From Blastocatellia bacterium (GTDB lineage: Bacteria; Acidobacteriota; Blastocatellia; HR10; J050), in assembly GCA_025054955.1 (NCBI GenBank), contig JANWZE010000056.1, positions 1 through 64,000 of the forward strand: a DNA stretch of 64,000 nucleotides, in the 5' to 3' direction. Both the position numbers and the translations under genes were made by a program. Below are positions 8,425 to 14,932 of this stretch, piece by piece. The notes beneath the pieces were generated by a model, which worked only from the letters and a program-made list of their open reading frames with translations, had not been told where the DNA came from and searched no databases. Position 1 is the stretch's first letter; every line of letters begins with the position of its first letter.

Positions 8425-9822
8425 ATGCTCTCGATTCGTCGCAAATTAACACTCTGGTATTTGACAATCCTCGCCATTGTGTTACTCGGCTACGGTGCAG
8501 CGGTCTATCTTTATCTCTCGGCCAGCTTGCTGCGCCTGATTGACAAATCGTTGCGACAACAAGTCATCGCCTTTGAAAAGCACCTGACCGCGCTGGAACG
8601 AGGACAGGAGCCGACTGAAACGGCGACAGGGCGGTTGGCGCTGGCGCCTCAATTCGTCGAGTTAATCGGCGCGGACGGGACAACAACGGATATAGCCAGT
8701 CCTTCAGAAACGTTCCATGTGCCTGTCAATGTTCGGACATTAGAAGAGGTGCGAACCAGCGCGGAGCCGGTGCTGGAAGACGCCGTCACCGATGAAGGCA
8801 AGCCGCTGCGCGTGGCCACATGGCGGTTACTGGATGAACAGGGTCAGATCGTGTCATTTATTCGTGCCGGTTATACACTCGAAGAGATTGAACAGGTGCG
8901 ATGGCAGGTTCTGTGGCTGCTGGGGCTCTCGCTGCTGATTGTGCTGGCGTTGGCCGGCTGGGGAGGCCGGCTGTTGGTGGACAAGGCGCTGAGACCCGTA
9001 GACCGCCTGACACATACTGCTCAAGCGATCACCGCCAAGAATCTTCAAGAGCGGGTCGAGGTTCCTCCAACGGGTGATGAACTGGCCCGGCTGGCGGAGA
9101 CGTTTAATCAAATGATCGCGCGGCTGCAGGAAGCTTTTCAGCGTGAACATCGCTTCACCGAGGACGCTTCGCACGAAATGCGCACGCCGCTGGCCGTGCT
9201 ACGAAATGAAATCGAAGTGGCCCTACGGCGTGATCGTTCGCCGGAAGAATATAGGACAATCTTACAACGCTGCCTGGATCAGTTGCTGCGATTGAACAGA
9301 TTGACCGAAGATTTGCTGATGTTGGCGCGGGCTGAAACGAGCCAGTCCGTGCTCGAACGCCAGCCTGTGGACTTGAACGCGCTCTGCGAGGAGACCGTCC
9401 AATACGTCCAGCCGCTGGCTGACGAACGTCAGTTGATGTTGACCATCAAACTGGACTCCACACCGATTTATGTACTCGGCGATGCGCGACGATTGAAGCA
9501 GGTCGTGATGAACTTGCTCGACAACGCCCTCAAGTACACGCCGGCGGGCGGACGTATTCATGTTGAAGTCGAGCGCGCAGGAGCGACGGCTGTGGTCAGC
9601 GTCAGCGATACAGGCTGCGGCATCGCGCCGGATGACCTGCCATACATTTTCGAGCGATTCTACCGGCGACGGCAAAAGCAGGGGAACAAAAACGACGGCT
9701 TCGGACTGGGCTTGGCCATCTGCCGCTGGATTGTCGAAGCTCATGGAGGCACGATCCGTGTCAGCAGCCAGCCGACCGAGGGAACGCGATTCACATTTGA
9801 GTTGCCGCTGTTTGTGGGATAG
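8425..9822 (+). CDS. Membrane sensor histidine kinase (HAMP-HisKA-HATPase)
   Basis: A 465-residue two-component sensor. Transmembrane helix 1 is at about residues 11-31, a periplasmic sensor of about 130 residues follows, and helix 2 is at about 163-183. Then come a HAMP domain (RLLVDKALRPVDRLT), a dimerisation domain with the H-box SHEMRTPLAVL (phospho-acceptor His250) and an ATPase domain. The N box (NLLDNALKYTP), G1 (DTGCGIAPDDL) and G2 (GFGLGLAIC) are all intact. The layout is that of EnvZ/CusS-like kinases. No response regulator gene lies next to it in this window, so it is an orphan or its partner is elsewhere. The signal sensed is unknown. Confidence 0.93.
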   Translation: MLSIRRKLTLWYLTILAIVLLGYGAAVYLYLSASLLRLIDKSLRQQVIAFEKHLTALERGQEPTETATGRLALAPQFVELIGADGTTTDIASPSETFHVPVNVRTLEEVRTSAEPVLEDAVTDEGKPLRVATWRLLDEQGQIVSFIRAGYTLEEIEQVRWQVLWLLGLSLLIVLALAGWGGRLLVDKALRPVDRLTHTAQAITAKNLQERVEVPPTGDELARLAETFNQMIARLQEAFQREHRFTEDASHEMRTPLAVLRNEIEVALRRDRSPEEYRTILQRCLDQLLRLNRLTEDLLMLARAETSQSVLERQPVDLNALCEETVQYVQPLADERQLMLTIKLDSTPIYVLGDARRLKQVVMNLLDNALKYTPAGGRIHVEVERAGATAVVSVSDTGCGIAPDDLPYIFERFYRRRQKQGNKNDGFGLGLAICRWIVEAHGGTIRVSSQPTEGTRFTFELPLFVG

Positions 9823-9891
9823 ACTTTGCCGCGGCTCATGTGACGCACGTGTGAGGCAATGGCAGAGCCAGACCTCGCCTGATCGAGGCTC

Positions 9892-10533
9892 ATGATGAAG
9901 ACGATTGTCGTTGCTGGCGCAACGAGCGCCGCCGCGAAAACAAGCCTGGTGGTTGCATTGCTCTCGGCGCTGCCCACGCGCGCATGGGGGGCGATGAAGA
10001 TCACCGTCACCCATGACGTGGCACAAGGCTGCCCGCGAGGCGGCCACGGTTGCGGCGTCTGCGCCTCTGTTGGGGGTGGCTATCGGTTTGTCACCGACCC
10101 TGAGATACTCAAGCAACCTGGCACTGATACCGGACGCATGACGCAGGCCGGCGCCGATCCGGTCCTCTGGTTGATTACGACGCCTCCATTTGTGCATATA
10201 GGTTGGCGTGATGTGCAGCGACAGGTCACGTCAGTTGATGGCCTGGTGATAGAGAGCAACAGCTTGGCCCTCTGCATCAAACCCGACTTGACACTGTTCA
10301 CCATCAACCCGCGCGTGCCACGCTCGCGGTGGAAAGCCAGCGCGCCGCGCTTAATTGAGCAAAGCGATCTGGTGATCATCAGTCTGCGCGACGTCAAGCC
10401 ACAGGCTGCACAACCGTTGATTGATGAGATTCACGCTCGGCGCGCCGGCCTCGGTGTGGTTGTCACTGAGAGCGTCGAACAGGTGATTGCTCGACCGGAA
10501 CTCTCGCGCCGGCTCGCTGCTCTGTTTTCCTGA
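9892..10533 (+). CDS. MobB-like P-loop protein with cysteine insert
   Basis: A 213-residue soluble protein. The N-terminus (MMKTIVVAGATSAAAKTSL) has the beta strand and loop of a SIMIBI-class P-loop, but the usual Gly before Lys is Ala (AAAKTS). A cysteine cluster follows, CPRGGHGCGVCAS at about residues 47-59, which could bind a metal or an Fe-S cluster. Later, VDGLVIESNSLAL resembles the LVEG-type strand of MobB and related molybdenum-cofactor proteins, and VIISLRDVKPQ may be the base-recognition strand. I infer a relative of MobB or another metallocentre nucleotidase. No molybdoenzyme gene is adjacent; moaB lies 50 kb away in the window. Function is unproven. Confidence 0.6.
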   Translation: MMKTIVVAGATSAAAKTSLVVALLSALPTRAWGAMKITVTHDVAQGCPRGGHGCGVCASVGGGYRFVTDPEILKQPGTDTGRMTQAGADPVLWLITTPPFVHIGWRDVQRQVTSVDGLVIESNSLALCIKPDLTLFTINPRVPRSRWKASAPRLIEQSDLVIISLRDVKPQAAQPLIDEIHARRAGLGVVVTESVEQVIARPELSRRLAALFS

Positions 10534-10658
10534 GAAAATGCAGATGCAGATTGAATGATGAAATGATTTTCAATCAGTAACTCTATCAATCCTTGCTGAT
10601 GCTGCGAAGTCGGTGGACAAACGTTCCGGCACATTTGGGGGACGGGACGTTTTGGCGT

Positions 10659-10679
10659 GCGGTGACGCATCACCGCTTT
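10659..10679 (+). terminator. Weak hairpin, possible terminator
   Basis: GCGGTGA, a CGCA loop and TCACCGC form a perfect 7 bp hairpin (10659-10676) followed by TTT. It lies 125 bp after the P-loop gene. The U-run is short, so terminator function is doubtful. The rest of 10534-10770 shows nothing I recognise, except a decayed resemblance to the window's dispersed intergenic repeat around 10680-10720. Confidence 0.25.
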
Positions 10680-10770
10680 CCGGCCAAAGCTGGGACACGT
10701 CGCAGCAGTCCAAAAACGCCACAAACTTTTGTCACGTTACTGAGTCTAAAGAAAGGCCGATGACCAGGCG

Positions 10771-11052
10771 TCAACTTTCTCTTCGTTGAACAAAGACAAT
10801 ATGTCTCGGAAGTCGGGATTCAACAAGCGTTCCTCCTTCTTTGAAAGCCCAGGCATCAAGGGCTAATTGCCACATCATGGCCATTCGCTCAGCGGGCGTC
10901 GTGGGCCTCGGCCAGTCAACTTCATCAACGACTTGTTGTCCGCGGCGAATGACGCGCGTAACCATCACTCTGGTTTTCGAGCTCCGTTGCACATCCGAAG
11001 TATACTTTACCTGAAGGCCAATTGGCATCCGATTCCTGCTGCTCAAGCCCAT
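10771..11052 (-). CDS. Small hypothetical protein with TPAERMAMMW motif
   Basis: A 93-residue protein, or 85 if it starts at the second Met (11028), where a GAGCAGCAGGAA stretch could be the ribosome site. The body reads as an ordinary soluble protein: strands in the first half (RVMVTRVIRRGQQVVDEVDW), then PRPTTPAERMAMMWQLALDA and a C-terminal SRLPRHIVFVQRR. Short proteins with such a TPAERM-MW helix are, from memory, often found beside nucleotidyltransferase-like genes in Acidobacteria and Chloroflexi as candidate toxin-antitoxin pairs. No such partner is present here, so it may be an orphan. Coding is supported by its composition, not by a confirmed family. Confidence 0.55.
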   Translation of the reverse strand: MGLSSRNRMPIGLQVKYTSDVQRSSKTRVMVTRVIRRGQQVVDEVDWPRPTTPAERMAMMWQLALDAWAFKEGGTLVESRLPRHIVFVQRRES

Positions 11053-11401
11053 CGCTTACGTTGCCTCAGGAACGGCGCTCGAAGCGGGATGACCTATGAT
11101 CAAGCTGATTCAAGCAGCTCGACGCAAGCCTCAGGGACACTGCGCGGAAGATCAAACACGGTCACACCCGCCTTGCTTGTTCACTGATCTTCAACAGGCG
11201 GCCATTAACAAAAAACTTGACAAATAACCGCCACAAAGCCGAAAATAAGGCTCCGATTTCGATATGACGAAGCCTGCTGCAACCAGAATGGCTCATGTCG
11301 CCAACGTCGCGGCCACTTCGGCGTGCGTGGCTCGGCCTTCGTTGATCAATCTTGTTTTGACTCCTCTCCTTGGTTTACTCCTAGGCATTATCCTCCTCGT
11401 A
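11053..11401. other. Intergenic stretch without a supported gene
   Basis: I see no intact gene here. On the minus strand two short overlapping frames (around 11240-11100, with pieces like NGRLLKISEQARRV and VFDLPRSVPEACVELLES) look protein-like and are broken by a frame change near 11163. This could be a decayed gene, but there is too little to call it. Confidence 0.3.
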
Positions 11402-11490
11402 CTAGCGAGGGGCAGTGGATGAGGCACTGATCCTCCATCGGAGTGGAGACAAAGGCCACCGTCCACTGCCCCTAGCGACGGTGGCCTTTT
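11402..11490 (+). promoter_or_regulatory. Candidate cis-regulatory RNA (attenuator) before the cupin gene
   Basis: Two long pairings compete. GGGGCAGTGGA (11409-11419) is perfectly complementary to TCCACTGCCCC (11462-11472), with an outer CTA/TAG extension across a GCGA bulge. The 3' partner overlaps the ascending arm and loop of a strong terminator hairpin (11451-11489). Between them are smaller hairpins (GAGG/CCTC at 11421-11435 and CTCC/GGAG at 11433-11443). This is the layout of a riboswitch or other attenuator: an upstream fold that sequesters or frees the terminator. I do not recognise a known aptamer family. Confidence 0.55.
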
Positions 11491-11496
11491 ATTTTA
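11451..11496 (+). terminator. Intrinsic terminator inside the cupin leader
   Basis: AAAGGCCACCGTC (11451-11463) pairs perfectly with GACGGTGGCCTTT (11477-11489) across a 13 nt loop and runs into TTTTATTTTATT. It sits 31 bp before the cupin ATG, so it ends transcription ahead of the gene unless it is prevented from folding. Confidence 0.8.
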
Positions 11497-11520
11497 TTCT
11501 CAGCAGGAGAAAACAGGATC

Positions 11521-11886
11521 ATGAATCAGCACTATTGGAATCAAACGGAATCATTCACTATGAAAGAAAACTTTTTCCGCAAGTTGGTCATGGGCGATCA
11601 ACTGACGATTGCGCGCACCGAGATGGACACAGGCGCGCGACTGCAACCGCGTTGCTATCCTTGTGAATCGTTCATTGTGATCTTAACCGGCCTTTGTAAA
11701 GTTCGTGTCAACGGACGCGCCGACATAATCGGCGCCAATCAGATTCTGCATGTTCCTGCTTACGCGGAGCATGATATTGAAGCGTTGGAGCACACATTGG
11801 CGTTGGAAATTCAGCCTCGGTCGCCGGCGTTGCCCCCTGAACGAAGCGGATTGATGGAGGACGAGAACTATCTTTGGGGTGTCTAG
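11521..11886 (+). CDS. Small cupin-domain protein with altered metal site
   Basis: A single-domain cupin of 121 residues, cytosolic. AGGAG at 11504-11508 supports ATG 11521. The fold is recognisable from MGDQLTIARTEM, a central VILTGLCKVRVNG hairpin and the late PAYAEHDIEAL motif with its His. The first motif, usually HxHxxE, reads RCYPCESF. The two His ligands are replaced by Arg and Tyr and a Cys is introduced, while the Glu remains. It may therefore not bind the usual metal, or may use Cys. A strong terminator and a competing hairpin lie upstream, so expression is probably controlled by premature termination. Ligand unknown. Confidence 0.8.
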   Translation: MNQHYWNQTESFTMKENFFRKLVMGDQLTIARTEMDTGARLQPRCYPCESFIVILTGLCKVRVNGRADIIGANQILHVPAYAEHDIEALEHTLALEIQPRSPALPPERSGLMEDENYLWGV

Positions 11887-12070
11887 CCGGCGTCTCGCTC
11901 TGCCTGCGCCAACCATTGCCGCTATAGCAAGAGTCGGCGGACAAAGCGCCGGTCAGTTTTAGGCTCTTGCTCCATCTCAACCAATGATTGCCGCTATCGG
12001 TCTGCTCCGGTAGCGGCATGGCAGCCGAGGCCGGTTTTTCACCGATGTTTCCCTCATCTGCATGTGGTGT

Positions 12071-12076
12071 TATAAT
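12071..12076 (+). promoter_or_regulatory. -10 box upstream of mqnD
   Basis: A perfect TATAAT at 12071-12076; the matching -35 position (12048-12053, TTTCCC) is poor. Transcription would start near 12083. Confidence 0.4.
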
Positions 12077-12109
12077 GCAGCCCTGGCTTACATGGGAGAC
12101 AAACATCAC

Positions 12110-12946
12110 ATGGAAACTCGCCATATTACCATCGCTCACAGTCCTGATTCTGATGATGCATTCATGTTTTATGCGTTAGCTACCGGAAAATTGGACACAG
12201 GTCACCTCACCTTCAGTCACGTGCTGACGGACATCGAAACACTGAATCGAAAAGCGTTGGACGAGGTCTACGACGTGACGGCCGTTTCGATTCATGCTTA
12301 CGCCTACATTGCCGATAAATACCTGCTGCTGCCGAGCGGCGCCAGTATGGGGGAGCAATATGGGCCGATTGTCGTCTCAGCGCGCCCGCTTGCGCCGGCT
12401 CAGTTACGAGGCAAGCGACTCGCAGTTCCCGGCCTGATGACAACGGCTTATCTTGTGATGAAGCTCTTTGAGCCCGACGTCGAGTGCGAAGTCATGCCCT
12501 TCGATCGCATCATAGAGGCTGTGGCCGCCCAGGCCGTTGATGCCGGCTTGCTCATTCACGAAGGCCAGCTCACTTATGCTGAAGAAGGCTTACACAAGGT
12601 TATTGATCTGGGCCACTGGTGGTATCAGCAAACGCGCTTGCCGTTGCCGCTAGGCGGCAACGTGATCAAGCGGAGTCTGGGCCCTGAGCTGATTGCGCAG
12701 ATCGCCCAGTATCTCAGGCAAAGCATTCAGTACGGCCTCGCCCATCGGGAAGAAGCGCTCGCTTATGCCCTGAGTTTCGCGCGCGGCATGAGTGGGCAAC
12801 TCACCGATCGTTTTATTGAGATGTACGTCAACGACCTGACGCTCGATTACGGTGACAACGGCCGCGAGGCCGTCCAACGGCTGCTCGACATGGGGCATGA
12901 ACGCGGTTTCATTCCGCATCGCGTCCAGGTTGAGTTCGCCGCGTGA
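12110..12946 (+). CDS. mqnD: 1,4-dihydroxy-6-naphthoate synthase-like protein
   Basis: A 278-residue protein of the MqnA/MqnD family, which adopts a periplasmic-binding-protein fold but acts in the cytosol. MqnD cleaves cyclic dehypoxanthine futalosine to 1,4-dihydroxy-6-naphthoate in the futalosine route to menaquinone. Support: the N-terminal IAHSPDSDDAFMFYAL motif, the AVSIHAYAYI segment, GKRLAVPGLMTTAYLV and the ligand-site LLIHEGQLTY. I start at ATG 12110 because GGGAG lies about 11 nt before it; ATG 12092 is an alternative. The classical family motif is SPCPNDTF, here SPDSDDAF, so it is a somewhat divergent member. Other futalosine genes are not in the window. Confidence 0.8.
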   Translation: METRHITIAHSPDSDDAFMFYALATGKLDTGHLTFSHVLTDIETLNRKALDEVYDVTAVSIHAYAYIADKYLLLPSGASMGEQYGPIVVSARPLAPAQLRGKRLAVPGLMTTAYLVMKLFEPDVECEVMPFDRIIEAVAAQAVDAGLLIHEGQLTYAEEGLHKVIDLGHWWYQQTRLPLPLGGNVIKRSLGPELIAQIAQYLRQSIQYGLAHREEALAYALSFARGMSGQLTDRFIEMYVNDLTLDYGDNGREAVQRLLDMGHERGFIPHRVQVEFAA

Positions 12947-12964
12947 GCCGCTGGAAGAACACTG

Positions 12965-13702
12965 ATGATTCCGATTCGCGACGACATTCCATCGAGCCGT
13001 GTGCCAGTGGTCAGCATTGGGCTGATTGCGGCCAATATCCTGGTCTTCCTCTATCAACTGACATTGAGCGAGCGAGGCCTTGAGCTGCTTTTCCAGGAGT
13101 ACGCCGTGGTTCCCGTCAAATACTTTTCTCGTGGCTACGTGGATGGATTCGGCGTGCTGCACGAATACACACTGGCAGAGCTGCTCACGCCGATTTTCAC
13201 GGCCATGTTCATGCACGGCGGCTGGATGCACATTGGCGGCAACATGCTCTACCTGTGGATATTCGGCGATAACGTCGAAGACCGCATGGGACATGGCCGG
13301 TTCCTCATCTTTTATTTGCTGTGCGGCGTCATCGCCACGGTGGCGCACATCATGTTCAATCCAGATTCGCAAGTGCCGAGCTTAGGCGCTAGTGGCGCGA
13401 TTGCCGGCGTGCTGGGCGCGTATTTGTTGCTCTATCCGGGCGCGCGCGTCATCACGCTGGTCCCGATTTTCATCTTTATTCAGTTCATTCCGATTCCGGC
13501 GGTGATCGTGTTAGGAATTTGGTTTCTGCAACAATTCGTCGCAGGGGCAGCCTCGTTGGGCGCACAATCGGCGCAGACGGGCGGCGTTGCCTGGTGGGCG
13601 CACATCGGCGGATTTGTCGCCGGCATGCTCTTGGTGCACCTGTTTAAGCAGCGGCGTTACTGGCCCGCCGATCACGAATGGTGGGAGCACACACGTTATT
13701 GA
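12965..13702 (+). CDS. Rhomboid family intramembrane serine protease
   Basis: A 245-residue inner-membrane protease that cuts transmembrane substrates. Six helices are visible. The rhomboid signature is intact: HGGWMHIGGNMLYLW in the second helix region, catalytic Ser143 in GASGAIAGV and catalytic His213 in AHIGGF. A soluble loop of about 50 residues lies after the first helix, as in many bacterial rhomboids. It starts 18 bp after mqnD and is probably co-transcribed. Its last seven bases overlap tail to tail with the convergent phosphofructokinase gene. Substrates are unknown. Confidence 0.92.
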   Translation: MIPIRDDIPSSRVPVVSIGLIAANILVFLYQLTLSERGLELLFQEYAVVPVKYFSRGYVDGFGVLHEYTLAELLTPIFTAMFMHGGWMHIGGNMLYLWIFGDNVEDRMGHGRFLIFYLLCGVIATVAHIMFNPDSQVPSLGASGAIAGVLGAYLLLYPGARVITLVPIFIFIQFIPIPAVIVLGIWFLQQFVAGAASLGAQSAQTGGVAWWAHIGGFVAGMLLVHLFKQRRYWPADHEWWEHTRY

Positions 13703-14790
13703 TCGAGTTCGCCGGCGAATGAAATTCCTATAGCTCGCGCAGCTTTGATCAACTGGCAATCGGGAGGCACCTGCTTCAGTTGAATGGCCGCCTCATCCAT
13801 CGGATGGACGACAACAGCGCCACATCGCCACACCACCATGATTCCTTGATGACCGGCAGCCAACGCCTCAACGGCCATGACGCCAAACGAGGACGCCAGT
13901 AATCGGTCAAACGCCGTTGGTGAGCCACCTCGTTGCAAATGGCCGAGGACGACCAAGCGCGTTTCCTTACCGGTGAGCTGTTGAATCCCTTGGGCAACGA
14001 CGTAGCCAATGCCGCCCAGGCGGCCTTCCTGCCCCCCTTGACCTTTTTCTTGATAGACGGCGGAGCCGCCTTGCGGGATCGCGCCTTCAGCGACCACGAC
14101 AATAGAGAACTGATGGCCGTGACGTTCGCGGCTGAGAATTTTGCCAGCGACTTTTTGCAGCTCGAAAGGAATCTCCGGAATCAGAATCACGTCAGCTCCA
14201 CCGGCCATGCCCGCTTCCAATGCAATCCAGCCGGCATGTCGCCCCATGACTTCCAGCACCATCACACGATCATGGCTTTCAGCGGTCGTGTGTAACCGAT
14301 CAATCGCCTCAGTGGCCACAGCCAGTGCCGTATCGAAGCCAAACGTCCGCTCACTACACGCCAAGTCATTATCAATTGTCTTGGGCACGCCTACAACGGG
14401 CACGCCCAACTGATGAAACTCATAGGCAATGGCCTGCGTGCCTTCGCCACCAATCACCACCAGCGCATCAATGCCCAACCGCTGCACGTTGGCAACTGCT
14501 TGTTGATAGACTTCGACCGGCTTGATCACCTGCCCATCTACATGGCGGATACCGAAACGGCCGCGATTGCGCGTCCCCAGCACCGTGCCGCCGCGCGGCA
14601 GCAAACCGCGCACATCGTTCAATCCGAGCGGTCGCGTTTGCGTTGGGCTGAGCAATCCTTCGTAACCATCCTCAATGCCCACGACCTCCCAACCATATTG
14701 CAAGATCGCCGTCTTCACGACCGCGCGGATGACGGCATTCAATCCAGGCGCGTCGCCGCCACCCGTGAGCACGCCGATTCGTTTGATCAT
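13696..14790 (-). CDS. pfkA: 6-phosphofructokinase (group III type)
   Basis: A 364-residue glycolytic kinase that phosphorylates fructose 6-phosphate. ATG 14790 (MIKRIGVLTGGGDAPG) is chosen over the TTG two codons upstream. Motifs: GGGDAPGLNAVIR for the nucleotide loop, IGGEGT, PKTIDND with the catalytic Asp, and MGRHAGWIAL. In the usual E. coli numbering, position 104 is Gly (GGEG), which favours ATP, while 124 is Lys (PKTIDND), as in PPi enzymes. This Gly104/Lys124 mix is typical of the group III enzymes of actinobacteria, where Gly104 goes with ATP use. I infer ATP as donor. The gene overlaps the rhomboid gene by seven bases at the 3' end. Confidence 0.92.
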   Translation of the reverse strand: MIKRIGVLTGGGDAPGLNAVIRAVVKTAILQYGWEVVGIEDGYEGLLSPTQTRPLGLNDVRGLLPRGGTVLGTRNRGRFGIRHVDGQVIKPVEVYQQAVANVQRLGIDALVVIGGEGTQAIAYEFHQLGVPVVGVPKTIDNDLACSERTFGFDTALAVATEAIDRLHTTAESHDRVMVLEVMGRHAGWIALEAGMAGGADVILIPEIPFELQKVAGKILSRERHGHQFSIVVVAEGAIPQGGSAVYQEKGQGGQEGRLGGIGYVVAQGIQQLTGKETRLVVLGHLQRGGSPTAFDRLLASSFGVMAVEALAAGHQGIMVVWRCGAVVVHPMDEAAIQLKQVPPDCQLIKAARAIGISFAGELDQ

Positions 14791-14932
14791 AAGCAAATTC
14801 CTTTTCAGCGCCGCATCAATAGGCCATGAGACAAATGAGCCGGTGTATCCTCAAGCTGTGTCACTGCATGAGCACTGCTACCCGCCTGTTTCTCATTGAC
14901 GCGCATTCCCTGTTCATGCGCGACGAAACATC

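Noticed and set aside
9262-10197. 311-residue minus-strand frame
   Set aside because: It is the antisense of the histidine kinase and the P-loop gene, both of which have proper motifs.
11217-11248. TTGACA followed by an A-rich stretch as a promoter
   Set aside because: At 17 bp spacing the -10 is CGAAAA; only at 19 bp is AAAATA reached. There is no gene directly downstream.
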